A DNA stretch of 64,000 nucleotides. Origin: Paraburkholderia diazotrophica (GTDB lineage: Bacteria > Pseudomonadota > Gammaproteobacteria > Burkholderiales > Burkholderiaceae). Position 1 is the first letter of the stretch. Each line of letters begins with the position of its first letter. Positions 1-9,060 of this stretch are shown here, piece by piece. The DNA is taken from positions 301,138 to 365,137 of the forward strand of contig NZ_FNYE01000004.1 in assembly GCF_900108945.1 (NCBI RefSeq), read 5' to 3'. The position numbers were made by a program, and so were the translations under genes. Below the pieces are notes generated by a model. It was not told where the DNA came from. It did no database searches and saw only the letters and a program-made list of their open reading frames with translations.

Positions 1-99
1 AGCGCGGGTGTCTGGGGCACTGTGCCGATGCCCGCGAACACGCAGGTCACGCCCGACGAAGCAGCGTCGCTCGCAAGCTGGATCATGACGCTCAAATAA
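1..99 (+). CDS. Cytochrome c, class I, C-terminal end (partial)
   Basis: The window opens inside a gene whose last 32 codons read through to TAA. The segment contains the WGTVPMPAN stretch, in which Met is the usual sixth haem-iron ligand of small class I cytochromes c, followed by an amphipathic C-terminal helix (EAASLASWIMTLK). This is the standard ending of cytochrome c5/c551-type electron carriers in the periplasm. The haem-binding CxxCH lies outside the window, so the call rests on the C-terminal signature alone. The gene converges on the His-rich gene that follows. Confidence 0.75.
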   Translation, partial: SAGVWGTVPMPANTQVTPDEAASLASWIMTLK

Positions 100-175
100 C
101 GCCAGCGCCGGGTACGGGCTTGCGGATCGCGCCCCGGCGCGTTGAAGGCGCGCGACGTAAAACGTCAAATGGCGC

Positions 176-925
176 TTACTTGCCGTCCGCGCTGTTGCCG
201 AGTTCTTCGCGGATCGCTTCGCGCACCCACCTCAGCATTTCCGTTTCGAGTGCGAGCGCGACTTCGCGCGTGATCTGGTTGACGAGCCACGTCGTGTGAT
301 CCTGAAACGCGTCGCGGCAGCGCGCCTCGATCAGGTTGCGCCCCTCGCCTTTCAGATAGGTCGCGAAGCGTGCGCGCAAGCGTTCGGCCAGCACGTCCGC
401 ATCATATTCGGGCGCGTCGGCGGGTGTAGGGATGTGCCCGGTCGGCGCCGGCGTTGCGCTGGGGCCAGGCGGCGCGACATAGCGTTCAGCCGCCGATCCC
501 GATGTGAACTCCGCTTCGCCCGGCACGAACTGCGCGGGCTCGCGCGCGGGCACAAGCGCTTCTTCATGCGCGGCTTGCGGCGCATGCGCGTCCATTCCTT
601 CGAGTTCGGGATGCATGGCTGGCTCGTCCGGCAGATCATCAAGCGCAGGCTCATACACCGAATCGAGCACGGGCACATCGTCTTCTTGCGTGGACGGCTC
701 GCGAGGCGCTTCATGCGCCGCTTCATGCACCCCCTCATGTCCCTCTTCATGCGCTTCGTGATGATCCTCGTCATGCGCCGCTTCATGCCGCTGCGCATGC
801 GAAGTATCGTGGCCATGCCCATGCCGCTTCGAACGCTTCGTCTTCGCATGGGGATCGTGGCCCGTGACCATCACATCGGTCAGAACGGGAATGTCTTGAT
901 CGGAAGAGTCAGAAGATTGGGACAC
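176..925 (-). CDS. His-rich DUF2486-type protein
   Basis: A 249-aa protein next to holC. It opens with a DIPVLTDV motif and repeats a PVLDSVYEP-like version around residue 84, the signature I associate with DUF2486 proteins of Burkholderia. Residues 24-75 are extraordinarily rich in His, Glu and Ala (repeated HEA/HEE units), then Pro/Ala-rich linkers lead to a helical C-terminal part (about 180-249) without transmembrane segments. The His-rich section could bind metal ions, but that is inference. It lies just downstream of holC on the same strand, about 80 bases away, so both may be in one transcript. The family name is recalled; no function is established. Confidence 0.7.
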   Translation of the reverse strand: MSQSSDSSDQDIPVLTDVMVTGHDPHAKTKRSKRHGHGHDTSHAQRHEAAHDEDHHEAHEEGHEGVHEAAHEAPREPSTQEDDVPVLDSVYEPALDDLPDEPAMHPELEGMDAHAPQAAHEEALVPAREPAQFVPGEAEFTSGSAAERYVAPPGPSATPAPTGHIPTPADAPEYDADVLAERLRARFATYLKGEGRNLIEARCRDAFQDHTTWLVNQITREVALALETEMLRWVREAIREELGNSADGK

Positions 926-1003
926 GAAAGCCTCCCTTTAAAGATCGGACGATGCGGTTCCGCGCGAATCGGACAAGACCGCGCATCGAGCGGACATGAA
1001 CCG

Positions 1004-1420
1004 TCAGGCGCCCTGCTTGTAGTTGTTTAGAGCATAGCCGCGATCGCGATAGAAGCGGTAGCGCTCCCGGCCCGCGGCCAGTTCGTCGGGCTCGTTGCCG
1101 ACGATTTCCAGCAGGCGTTCGAAGCGCGCGAACTGCGGCGGCACTGTCGCGCTCAGATTCAACAGTATCTGATGATGGGGCACGTCGTCGAGCGACGACG
1201 TGAGCACGACGGGCGTTTGCGCCGCGAGCGGACTCGCCGCCATGCAGTGCGGCACGAAGTCGAGCGCAGAGAAGGTCCAGAGCTGCTCGTCGAATGCGCG
1301 CAGCCGTGGCGGCTCGGCCAGCACGATGAGCGGCTGGCCGGCCTGATACGCCTTGCGCACGAGACGGCACGCATAGAGCAGCGAATCGCCGACGTTCGAA
1401 TGAAAGTCGATGCGGGTCAT
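1004..1420 (-). CDS. holC: DNA polymerase III subunit chi
   Basis: A 138-aa protein, normal length for HolC. It starts MTRIDFHSNV, followed by the A/CRLVRKAYQAGQ region and the LWTF...FVPH stretch, all typical of the chi subunit. Chi joins psi to link the clamp-loader complex to single-stranded DNA-binding protein at the replication fork. The gene lies directly downstream of pepA on the minus strand (46-base gap), the same pepA-holC arrangement seen in many proteobacteria, and is probably co-transcribed with it. The start is the only ATG consistent with the conserved N-terminus. Confidence 0.93.
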   Translation of the reverse strand: MTRIDFHSNVGDSLLYACRLVRKAYQAGQPLIVLAEPPRLRAFDEQLWTFSALDFVPHCMAASPLAAQTPVVLTSSLDDVPHHQILLNLSATVPPQFARFERLLEIVGNEPDELAAGRERYRFYRDRGYALNNYKQGA

Positions 1421-1466
1421 CGGCGAGCCTGCTTCACTGCTTGGTGCGTGCGGGAACTGCGATGCA

Positions 1467-2978
1467 TCATTGTGCTGCGCGATCGATCAGGAACTGCGAC
1501 AGCAACGGCACGGGACGGCCCGTTGCGCCCTTCGCCGCGCCGCTCTTCCATGCGGTGCCCGCGATGTCGAGGTGAGCCCACGGATACGCGTCCGTGAAGC
1601 GCGACAGAAAGCACGCCGCCGTCACGCTGCCCGCCGGACGTCCGCCGATGTTGGCGATATCCGCGAAATTCGACTTGAGCTGTTCCTGATACTCGTCGTC
1701 TAGGGGCAGACGCCATGCCGGGTCGCCCGCTTCCTTCGACGCGTCGAGCAGTTCGCCCGCCAGCACGTCGTCCTTCGAGAAGAGGCCGCTGTTGTGATGG
1801 CCGAGCGCGATGATGCACGCGCCCGTCAGCGTCGCGATGTCGATCACGGCGGCGGGCTTGAAACGCTCCGCGTAGGTGAGCGCGTCGCACAGAATGAGAC
1901 GCCCTTCCGCGTCCGTGTTCAGCACTTCGATCGTCAGCCCCTTCATGCTGGTGACGATGTCGCCCGGCTTCGTCGCGTTGCCTGCGGGCATGTTCTCGCA
2001 GGTCGGAATGATGCCGACGACGTTCAGCTTCAGGCCCATTTCGGCGACGGCGCGCATCGTGCCGAGCACCGAGCCCGCGCCGCACATGTCGTATTTCATC
2101 TCGTCCATGCTGTCGCCAGGTTTCAGCGAGATGCCGCCCGTGTCGAACGTGATGCCCTTGCCGACCAGCACCACGGGCGCAGCCTTCGCCGAACCGCCCT
2201 GATGCTGGAGCACGATGAATTGCGGCGGCTCGATGGAGCCTTTCGTGACCGAGAGGAACGAGCCCATCTTCAACGCTTCGAGCTGCTTCTGGCCGAGCAC
2301 CTCGACCTTCAGCTTCCAGTCTTTCGCGAGCTTCTTCGCGGTGTTCGCCAGATAGCTGGGCGTGCAGACGTTGCCCGGCAGGTTGCCGAGATCCTTCGTC
2401 AGGTCCATGCCGTTCGCGAGCGCGACGCCCTGCTTCGAGGCGACCTTCGCGAGCTTTTCATCGGCGGCGTCGACGCTGAACACGATGCGCTTCAACGCGC
2501 GCGCGCCGTTGTCCGGCTTGCTCTTCATCTGCGTGAACTTGTACGTCAGTTCGCGCAGCGCGAGGATCGCGGCGCGCACCGCCCAATCCGTCGAGCGCTC
2601 CTTGACGGGCGCCTGCGCCAGCGTGAACGTGACCTGCGCGACCTTCGTGCCGAGGATTGCGCGCCATGCCGCGCGCACGGCGTCGCCGTAGGCTTTCTGC
2701 GTGAAGGCATCCTGCTTGCCGAGGCCGACCAGCAGCACGCGCGACGCGCCGATGCCCTGCACTTCATGCAGGAACACCGTGCTGCCGATCTTGCCGTCCA
2801 TGTCGCCGGCCTTGACGATGCGCGTGAGCAGCCCCTTGGTGGCCGCGTCGATTTCCAGCGCTGCGCCCGACAGCGTCTGCGACTCGAACACGCCAATCAC
2901 GATGCAATCCGATTTCCCGGTAAGGAACCCGTTGGTCGAGCCTTTGCTCCAATCACAGGCTTTTATGCTAAAGTCCAT
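1467..2978 (-). CDS. pepA: Leucyl aminopeptidase (cytosol aminopeptidase, M17)
   Basis: A 503-aa M17 metallo-aminopeptidase that removes N-terminal residues from peptides in the cytosol; in some bacteria PepA also binds DNA. The two-zinc site is complete: K274 and D279 in [11 protein letters not shown]297 in KYDMCGAG, and D356 and E358 in the family signature NTDAEGRL (354-361). I chose the ATG at 2978 because [10 protein letters not shown] matches family N-termini; the open frame runs 45 codons further upstream without recognisable sequence. The gene is divergent from lptF, with about 137 bases between the two starts. Confidence 0.95.
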   Translation of the reverse strand: MDFSIKACDWSKGSTNGFLTGKSDCIVIGVFESQTLSGAALEIDAATKGLLTRIVKAGDMDGKIGSTVFLHEVQGIGASRVLLVGLGKQDAFTQKAYGDAVRAAWRAILGTKVAQVTFTLAQAPVKERSTDWAVRAAILALRELTYKFTQMKSKPDNGARALKRIVFSVDAADEKLAKVASKQGVALANGMDLTKDLGNLPGNVCTPSYLANTAKKLAKDWKLKVEVLGQKQLEALKMGSFLSVTKGSIEPPQFIVLQHQGGSAKAAPVVLVGKGITFDTGGISLKPGDSMDEMKYDMCGAGSVLGTMRAVAEMGLKLNVVGIIPTCENMPAGNATKPGDIVTSMKGLTIEVLNTDAEGRLILCDALTYAERFKPAAVIDIATLTGACIIALGHHNSGLFSKDDVLAGELLDASKEAGDPAWRLPLDDEYQEQLKSNFADIANIGGRPAGSVTAACFLSRFTDAYPWAHLDIAGTAWKSGAAKGATGRPVPLLSQFLIDRAAQ

Positions 2979-3115
2979 CGCGCTTGTCCTCGGATAAAAT
3001 CTGGGCTTAGGATGAAAGCCGCAATTATCCGCTATTTTTCCCGCGGCGGCTGCACGGAAGGCGTGATGGGGCCCAACCCCGCCGTCCACCGGGGCGCGCC
3101 CTCTCCTCATCAACC

Positions 3116-4228
3116 ATGATTTTTGAACGCTCCCTCCAGCGCGAACTGGCGTACACGGCTGGCGCCGTGTTCATGGTCCTGCTCACGCTGGTTCTGACGA
3201 CGATGATGATCCGCATCGTCGGCTTCGCGGCATCGGGTGAAATCGATCCGCGCGACGTGCTCGTACTGATCGGCCTCACGGTCATCGGCTATCTCGCGAT
3301 CATGCTGGTCGCGACGCTGTTCGTGTCGATCCTGTTCGTGCTCACGCGCTGGTACAAGGATTCCGAAATGGTCGTGTGGCTCGCGTCAGGCGTGAGTCTC
3401 ACGCGCTTCATCAAGCCGGTCGGGCTGTTCGCGACGCCCATCATCCTTCTGATCGCGTTCTTCGTGTTCGTCGGCTGGCCGTGGTCGAACCAGCAGAACA
3501 AGCTGATTCGCGCGCGCTTCCAGCAGCGCGACGAAGTATCGCTGCTCGCGCCTGGCCAGTTCCGCGAATCGGCCACGAGCCATCGCGTGTTCTTCATCGA
3601 GAAGATGTCGCCCGACCAGGGCCACGTCGAAAACGTGTTCGTCACGAGCACGGAGAACGGCAAGGTGAACGTGGTCGTATCGAAGAACGGCCACACGGAA
3701 ACGCACAAGAACGGCGACCGCTTCGTCGTGCTCGAAAACGGCCGCCGCTATGACGGCGAGCCGGGTCATCCGGATTTCCGCATCATGGAGTTCGAGCGTT
3801 ATGGCGTGAAGATCCAGAGCCAGCCCGTCGTCAATACGCCGACCACGACGGGCACGCCGACACTTGATCTGTTCCGCGACCCGACGCGCCAGAATCTCGC
3901 CGAATTCGCGTGGCGCGCGGGCTTGCCGCTGATCGCGATCAACCTGATGCTGCTCGCCATTCCGCTTGCACACCAGAATCCGCGCCGCAGCCGCACGATC
4001 AACCTTGTGATGGCCGTGCTGATCTATCTGACGTATTCGAATCTGCTGAACGTCGTGCAGTCGTGGATCGAGCAGGGCAAGATGTCGTTCGGCGTGGGGC
4101 TCGTGGGGCTGCATATCGTGGTGGCGCTGGTCGTCGCGTTCATCTTCTGGCTGCGGGTGCGCAACCGGCCGTTGTTCACGCGAGCGATGTTCAGCCGGGT
4201 TGCAAACACACCGGCGCAGGGAGCGTGA
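3116..4228 (+). CDS. lptF: LPS export ABC transporter permease LptF
   Basis: A 370-aa inner-membrane permease of the YjgP/YjgQ family. With LptG it forms the transmembrane part of the LptB2FG complex that extracts lipopolysaccharide from the inner membrane. The N-terminus ([18 protein letters not shown]) and first three transmembrane helices, a long periplasmic domain (about 125-265) and three C-terminal helices fit the family. It stops 3 bases before lptG starts, the usual two-gene operon. The start directly follows a C-rich spacer shared with pepA on the other strand. Confidence 0.95.
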   Translation: MIFERSLQRELAYTAGAVFMVLLTLVLTTMMIRIVGFAASGEIDPRDVLVLIGLTVIGYLAIMLVATLFVSILFVLTRWYKDSEMVVWLASGVSLTRFIKPVGLFATPIILLIAFFVFVGWPWSNQQNKLIRARFQQRDEVSLLAPGQFRESATSHRVFFIEKMSPDQGHVENVFVTSTENGKVNVVVSKNGHTETHKNGDRFVVLENGRRYDGEPGHPDFRIMEFERYGVKIQSQPVVNTPTTTGTPTLDLFRDPTRQNLAEFAWRAGLPLIAINLMLLAIPLAHQNPRRSRTINLVMAVLIYLTYSNLLNVVQSWIEQGKMSFGVGLVGLHIVVALVVAFIFWLRVRNRPLFTRAMFSRVANTPAQGA

Positions 4229-4231
4229 CCG

Positions 4232-5380
4232 ATGCGCATCTATGAAAAGTATTTCGCGCGGCAGGTCTACCTCACGTTCATCTTCATCCTGTTCGCATTC
4301 TCTGGTCTCTTCTTCTTCTTCGACCTGATCAACGAACTGAACTCGGTCGGCCACGGCAACTACAAGTTTCAGTACGCGGTGCTGCGCGTCGCGTTGCAGA
4401 CGCCGTCGCGCTTCTACGAAATCATTCCCGTCGCCGCGCTGATCAGCGCGATCTATGTGTTCGCGCAGATGGCGGCGAATTCCGAATACACGATTTTCCG
4501 CGTGTCCGGTCTCGCGACGAACCAGGCGCTGCGCTCGCTGCTGAAGATCGGCATTCCGCTCGTGATCCTCACGTACATCATCGGCGAAGTGGTCGGCCCG
4601 TACACGGACCAGTTGTCGGAGCGCGTGCGTCTGGAGGCATTGGGCTCGTCGGTGTCGAGCAATTTCCAGTCGGGCGTCTGGGTGAAGGACACGCTGACGT
4701 CGCGCGCCGACGGCGAGCAGGTGACGCGCTTCGTGAACGTCGGCCAGTTGCAGCCCGATGCGACGATCACGAACGTGCGCATCTACGAGTTCGATTCGAA
4801 GTTCCGTCTGTCGAACGTGCGCATCGCGAAGTCGGGCAAGTATCAGCCGCCGGGACACTGGGCGCTGACGGACGTCACGGATACGCAACTGATCGATGTC
4901 GCGCCCGACGCGGGCAAGCCCGCCGATGCATTGAACCCCGTCTATCGCGCGAAGCAGGTGACGCTGCCCGAATACTCGTTGCGCTCGGAACTGACGCCGC
5001 AGATTCTGTCGGTGCTGCTGGTCGCACCGGAGCGGATGTCGATGTTCAATCTGTTCCGCTATATCCAGCATCTGACCGAGAATCATCAGGACACGCAGCG
5101 TTATGAGATCGCGTTGTGGCGCAAGCTGCTGTATCCGTTCGCTGTGTTCGTGATGCTCGTGCTGTCGTTGCCGTTCGCCTACTTGCACACGCGAGCAGGC
5201 GTCGTGGGCATGAAGGTGTTCGGTGGGATCATGCTGGGGATGAGCTTTCAGCTCTTCAACACGCTCTTCTCGCACATCGGTAATCTGAACACCTGGCCGG
5301 CGCCTTTGACGGCCGCGACGCCGGCGTTGTTGTATCTCGTGCTTGGGCTCGTGGGGCTCAAGTGGGTCGACCGGCACTAG
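4232..5380 (+). CDS. lptG: LPS export ABC transporter permease LptG
   Basis: A 382-aa partner of LptF with the same layout: helices at the N-terminus (MRIYEKYFARQVYLTFIFI), a periplasmic beta-rich domain in the middle and three C-terminal helices ending in GLVGLKWVDRH. The gene begins 4 bases after the lptF stop, so translation is probably coupled. LptFG pass LPS to the periplasmic bridge. The matching ATPase lptB and lptA/lptC are not in the window, as is usual in proteobacteria, where lptFG are encoded apart. Confidence 0.95.
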   Translation: MRIYEKYFARQVYLTFIFILFAFSGLFFFFDLINELNSVGHGNYKFQYAVLRVALQTPSRFYEIIPVAALISAIYVFAQMAANSEYTIFRVSGLATNQALRSLLKIGIPLVILTYIIGEVVGPYTDQLSERVRLEALGSSVSSNFQSGVWVKDTLTSRADGEQVTRFVNVGQLQPDATITNVRIYEFDSKFRLSNVRIAKSGKYQPPGHWALTDVTDTQLIDVAPDAGKPADALNPVYRAKQVTLPEYSLRSELTPQILSVLLVAPERMSMFNLFRYIQHLTENHQDTQRYEIALWRKLLYPFAVFVMLVLSLPFAYLHTRAGVVGMKVFGGIMLGMSFQLFNTLFSHIGNLNTWPAPLTAATPALLYLVLGLVGLKWVDRH

Positions 5381-5403
5381 CTGCCTTTTACGGACGCCCG
5401 GCT

Positions 5404-5784
5404 ATGGGATCGCATGGCATTGTGCTGTTTGCGCATGGCGCGAGAGATGCCCGCTGGGCCGAGCCGTTCGAGCGTCTTGCCACCCGCTTGCGCGAGTTGC
5501 GCGGCGCCGATGCAGGGCCCGTTTCGCTCGCGTTTCTCGAATTGATGACGCCCGATCTGCCGTCCGCTGTCGCCGATCAGGTGTCTGCGGGGGCGTGCGT
5601 CGTGACCGTCGTGCCTGTGTTCTTCGGCCAGGGCGGGCATATCCGGCGCGACTTGCCTCTTATCCTCGATCAGTGCCGCGCGGCCAATCCGAGTGTCGAG
5701 ATCCGCTGCTCCGTTGCCGTCGGCGAGGACGCCGATGTGATCGAGGCGATTGCCGGCTATTGCCTACGGCAGGCTTCTTCCTGA
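5404..5784 (+). CDS. Small CbiX/SirB-type sirohydrochlorin chelatase
   Basis: A 126-aa single-domain protein of the CbiX family. It begins GSHGIVLFAHGARDARWAEP, in which HGARD carries the metal-binding His, and has a second conserved stretch VVPVFFGQGGHIRRDLP with the other expected His. Such small chelatases insert Co2+ or Fe2+ into sirohydrochlorin. That fits siroheme supply for the sulfite reductase encoded nearby, with cobA at 6.9-7.7 kb making the substrate; this link is inference. I placed the start at 5404 because family proteins begin just before the HGARD motif. It follows lptG by 23 bases and may be read from the same transcript. Confidence 0.85.
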   Translation: MGSHGIVLFAHGARDARWAEPFERLATRLRELRGADAGPVSLAFLELMTPDLPSAVADQVSAGACVVTVVPVFFGQGGHIRRDLPLILDQCRAANPSVEIRCSVAVGEDADVIEAIAGYCLRQASS

Positions 5785-5825
5785 CCGGCTTTACACGGCT
5801 TTACGCCGCGAACAGGAAGCACGCT

Positions 5826-6719
5826 TCACTTCATCGCATCGAACACGATCCGCGCAGCCTCATCGACGACCTCGTCCTGGGGCGGCGTTTCCTTGGGCGT
5901 TACGCCAGTGAAATAGACGGCAACAACGAACGCGGCCGCAGGCGAATACACAACGGCGACATCATTGGCCGTGCCGTAGTCGCCGCTTCCCGTCTTGTCG
6001 GCCACGGGCCAGCCGGAAGAACGGACGGCCGCCCTGATGCGTCTTTCTCCCGTCGCATTGCCCAGCAGCCACGCCTTCAGCTTTTCGCGCTGCGGCGGCT
6101 CCAGCACATCGTCCGACAGCAGGATCTTCTGCATATCGCGCATCATCGCGCGCGGCGTCGTGGTGTCGCGCATGTCGCCCGGCACGGCGTCGTTCAGTTC
6201 CGGCTCCCGTCGCACGAGATCGAACCACGTATCGCCGATCGAGCGCGCAAACTCGTTCAACACTTCTGATCCGCCCAGCGCGGTCAACAGCAGGTTGGCC
6301 GCCGTGTTGTCGCTGTACTGGAGCGCCGCTGCGCAGATCTCGCCCATCGACATGCCCTCGCTCACGTGCCGCTTCGTCACGGGCGAATTCGCGACGAGAT
6401 CCATCTCGCCATAACGAATATGCGTGTCGAGCAAAGCACGCTCGGCGATGCTGCGCTTCAGGATCGCGGCGACGGCCAGCAGCTTGAACGTGCTGCACAT
6501 CGGAAAGCGCTCCGACTCGCGATAACCGACATACGACCCATCGGCCGTGTTGAGCGCGGCGACACCGAGACGTCCACCGCTCCTCGCTTCGAGTTGCTCG
6601 AAGCGCTCATGCGCGGCCAGATTGATCGCCACAGACGAAGCCGGCTGCGCGCGCACGCCTATGACGGGACCAGCAGCAAGCGCAATCAGCAGTGCACGAC
6701 GCAACGAAGAATGGGACAT
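5826..6719 (-). CDS. Class A beta-lactamase (penicillinase type)
   Basis: A 297-aa serine beta-lactamase with every class A signature: STFK at 76-79 (nucleophile S76), SDN at 136-138, EPELN at 172-176 with the general base Glu172, and KTG at 242-244. An N-terminal signal peptide (SLRRALLIALAAGPVIGVRA) sends it to the periplasm, where it would hydrolyse penicillins and related drugs. The Cys before the nucleophile (PMCSTFK) also occurs in some carbapenem-hydrolysing and PenA-type enzymes, but the substrate range cannot be read from sequence. Burkholderia genomes often carry a chromosomal pen-type gene. The chosen start puts the signal peptide at the N-terminus; an in-frame ATG at 6767 would add 16 residues. 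No ampR-like regulator lies next to it. Confidence 0.93.
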   Translation of the reverse strand: MSHSSLRRALLIALAAGPVIGVRAQPASSVAINLAAHERFEQLEARSGGRLGVAALNTADGSYVGYRESERFPMCSTFKLLAVAAILKRSIAERALLDTHIRYGEMDLVANSPVTKRHVSEGMSMGEICAAALQYSDNTAANLLLTALGGSEVLNEFARSIGDTWFDLVRREPELNDAVPGDMRDTTTPRAMMRDMQKILLSDDVLEPPQREKLKAWLLGNATGERRIRAAVRSSGWPVADKTGSGDYGTANDVAVVYSPAAAFVVAVYFTGVTPKETPPQDEVVDEAARIVFDAMK

Positions 6720-6906
6720 GAGGCATGTGGTGAATGCAGAGCGAAAGCGAATGTTATCGCAACGCATGTGCCTGCCTTTGCGTGTCTGCTCGACTGTCCG
6801 ATAACAGCGAACCGACGCGACGAACCGAAAGCGACGAACCAAAGACAATCGGCCGCATTCACTCGCGCGAATGCGGCCGAAGAAAGAAACAGCAAAAGCT
6901 CTCGCG

Positions 6907-7686
6907 CTACGCGACCCGCAATGCAGGCTCGCCTGACTCGGCAGAAGACGAATCGTCCGAATGCGGCTCGCTCGTCAGCACGCGCTCGGCGAACGCATCG
7001 CCGATCATCAGCAGCGAAGGCTGCGCGGGATCGAGCCACAGTTGCGCATCGCCTGCCGCGAGTCCTTCGAGCGTCAGCGTCAACGTCCGCTCGCGCGGCG
7101 TCGAGCATGCCTCGACGATCGCCACGGGTGTCGAGCCTGCGCGGCCCGCGTCGATCAGCTGTTGCGCGATCTCGGGCGCGCTGTCGCGGCCCATGTAGAA
7201 CACGAGCGAATCGGCGTTCACCTGCTCGCGAATCTCGGCGGAATCCGCCGCGCGGCTGTGCGTCGCCAGCGCGACGCTGCGCGATACGCCACGCAGCGTC
7301 AGCGAACGGCGCAGCGATGCCGCGCTCGCCAGTGCCGCCGTGATGCCCGGCACGACTTCATATTCGATTCCCGCTGCTTCGAGCGCGCGCATCTCTTCAT
7401 CGGCGCGGCCGAACAGCATCGGATCGCCGCCCTTCAACCGCACGACGACGCCATGCTCGCGCGCCGCATCGACGATCTGCTTGTTGATGAAGTGCTGCGC
7501 GGTCGAGCGCTTGCCGCAGCGCTTGCCCACCGCGATCTTGCGTGCTTTCGGCGCGTAGTCGAGCATCGCCGGCTCGACGAGCGCATCGTGCAGCACGACA
7601 TCGGCAACGGCCAGCAGCCGCGCGCCGCGAACCGTGATCAGGTCCGCTGCGCCAGGCCCCGCGCCGATCAGATAAACCTTGCCCAT
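6907..7686 (-). CDS. cobA: Uroporphyrinogen-III C-methyltransferase (SUMT)
   Basis: A 259-aa SAM-dependent methyltransferase making precorrin-2 from uroporphyrinogen III, the first committed step to siroheme and cobalamin. It starts GKVYLIGAGPGAADLIT, the SAM-binding signature, has the RLKGGDPMLFGRADEE motif (about 84-99) and GITAALASAA around 119. It lacks the dehydrogenase/chelatase half of CysG, so siroheme synthesis must also use a separate enzyme such as the CbiX-type chelatase at 5.4 kb. It lies 38 bases downstream of cysN on the same strand, as part of the sulfate-assimilation cluster whose sulfite reductase needs siroheme. The gene may equally be called cysG-like. Confidence 0.92.
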   Translation of the reverse strand: MGKVYLIGAGPGAADLITVRGARLLAVADVVLHDALVEPAMLDYAPKARKIAVGKRCGKRSTAQHFINKQIVDAAREHGVVVRLKGGDPMLFGRADEEMRALEAAGIEYEVVPGITAALASAASLRRSLTLRGVSRSVALATHSRAADSAEIREQVNADSLVFYMGRDSAPEIAQQLIDAGRAGSTPVAIVEACSTPRERTLTLTLEGLAAGDAQLWLDPAQPSLLMIGDAFAERVLTSEPHSDDSSSAESGEPALRVA

Positions 7687-7724
7687 TTGCTGCTCCGTTC
7701 CGCTTCGTTACCTGCTCTCTTCCA

Positions 7725-9038
7725 TTATGCAGAGACAGAACGAATCATGCCGGCCGCCACCGTGTGATGCGTCGCTTCGTCGATCAGCACGAACGCGCCC
7801 GTGCCCGGATGCGCATCGTACTCGTCGGCGACGATCGGCTTTTGCAGCGTCAGCGACACGCGGCCGATGTCGTTCATCGACAGCTCGTGGCGGTCCGTCG
7901 CGTGCGACAGCGTATGCACGTCCAGCACCTGCTTGATGCCGCCGACACGCGCGAACACCGTGTTCGTCGTCTGCTTCAGCAGATACTTGCGCGCCGTCGA
8001 CAGCGGCGCGTCGTCGAACCAGCACAGGTCCGCTTCGAGCTTCTTCGCCGGCTGAACCGTCGCGGACGCATGCACGAACGTATCGCCGCGCGACACGTCG
8101 ACGTCTTCCGTGAGACGGATCGTCACCGTCTGGCCCGCGAACGCGCGGTCCACTTGCGCGGTGCCGCCCGGCACGGGCGCGATGATTTCAGCGACCGTCG
8201 CCTGGCGGTTCACCGGCAATACGACGATCGCATCGCCGAGCTTCACTTCGCCCGATTCGACACGCCCCATATAGCCGCGGAAGTCGTCGGCCTGGCTGCC
8301 GTCCTGGCGCGCGACCCATTGCACCGGGAAACGCAGTGCGTCGTGCGTGGCCGTATCGACGGGCAGCGCTTCGAGCACGTCGAGCAGCGGCTCGCCCGCG
8401 TACCACGGCATGCGCTCGCTCGCCGTCACGATGTTGTCGCCTTTCAGCGCCGACACGGGCACGAAGCGCACATCGCTCAAGCCGAGCTGGCGCGCGAGCG
8501 CGACATACGCGTCGCGGATTTCGTTGAAACGCGTTTCGCTGTAGTCGACGAGGTCCATCTTGTTGATCGCGACGATCACATGCTGCAGGCCCAGCAGCTT
8601 GACGATCGCGCTGTGGCGCTTGGTCTGCGGCAGCAGTTGCGCGACGCCGTTCTCGAACGTGACGCGCGTCGCGTCGACGAGAATAATCGCGGCGTGCGCC
8701 GTCGATGCGCCCGTCACCATGTTGCGCGTGTACTGCTCGTGGCCCGGCGTGTCGGCGATGATGAATTTGCGCTTCGCGGTCGCGAAGTAGCGGTACGCGA
8801 CGTCGATCGTGATGCCCTGCTCGCGCTCGGCTTCGAGGCCGTCCGTCAGCAGCGACAGATCGATTTCGTCGCCGACCGTGCGCTTGTTCTTCGCGCGCGA
8901 CAACGCGGACAACTGGTCCGACAGCACAGCCTTGCTGTCGTACAGCAGGCGGCCGATCAGCGTGCTCTTGCCGTCGTCGACGCTGCCCGCCGTGATGAAA
9001 CGAAGCACGCCGAGGTCTTCAGGTTGATGAATGCTCAT
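7725..9038 (-). CDS. cysN: Sulfate adenylyltransferase subunit 1 (GTPase)
   Basis: A 437-aa translation-factor-type GTPase that drives CysD-catalysed formation of adenosine 5'-phosphosulfate (APS). The G motifs are intact: GSVDDGKST (18-26), DTPGH (96-100) and NKMD (159-162), followed by two beta-barrel domains. The length is that of a stand-alone CysN; there is no C-terminal APS kinase (CysC) domain. It lies 22 bases downstream of cysD. Together with the four-Cys CysH this indicates direct reduction of APS, so no PAPS is needed for this pathway. Confidence 0.95.
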   Translation of the reverse strand: MSIHQPEDLGVLRFITAGSVDDGKSTLIGRLLYDSKAVLSDQLSALSRAKNKRTVGDEIDLSLLTDGLEAEREQGITIDVAYRYFATAKRKFIIADTPGHEQYTRNMVTGASTAHAAIILVDATRVTFENGVAQLLPQTKRHSAIVKLLGLQHVIVAINKMDLVDYSETRFNEIRDAYVALARQLGLSDVRFVPVSALKGDNIVTASERMPWYAGEPLLDVLEALPVDTATHDALRFPVQWVARQDGSQADDFRGYMGRVESGEVKLGDAIVVLPVNRQATVAEIIAPVPGGTAQVDRAFAGQTVTIRLTEDVDVSRGDTFVHASATVQPAKKLEADLCWFDDAPLSTARKYLLKQTTNTVFARVGGIKQVLDVHTLSHATDRHELSMNDIGRVSLTLQKPIVADEYDAHPGTGAFVLIDEATHHTVAAGMIRSVSA

Positions 9039-9060
9039 GGTTGTGTCGCTCTCGTGTGCC

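Noticed and set aside
3386..5377. A 663-codon minus-strand open frame opposite lptF-lptG
   Set aside because: High-GC shadow frame, rich in Arg, Gln and His, without recognisable domains; lptF and lptG on the other strand are certain.
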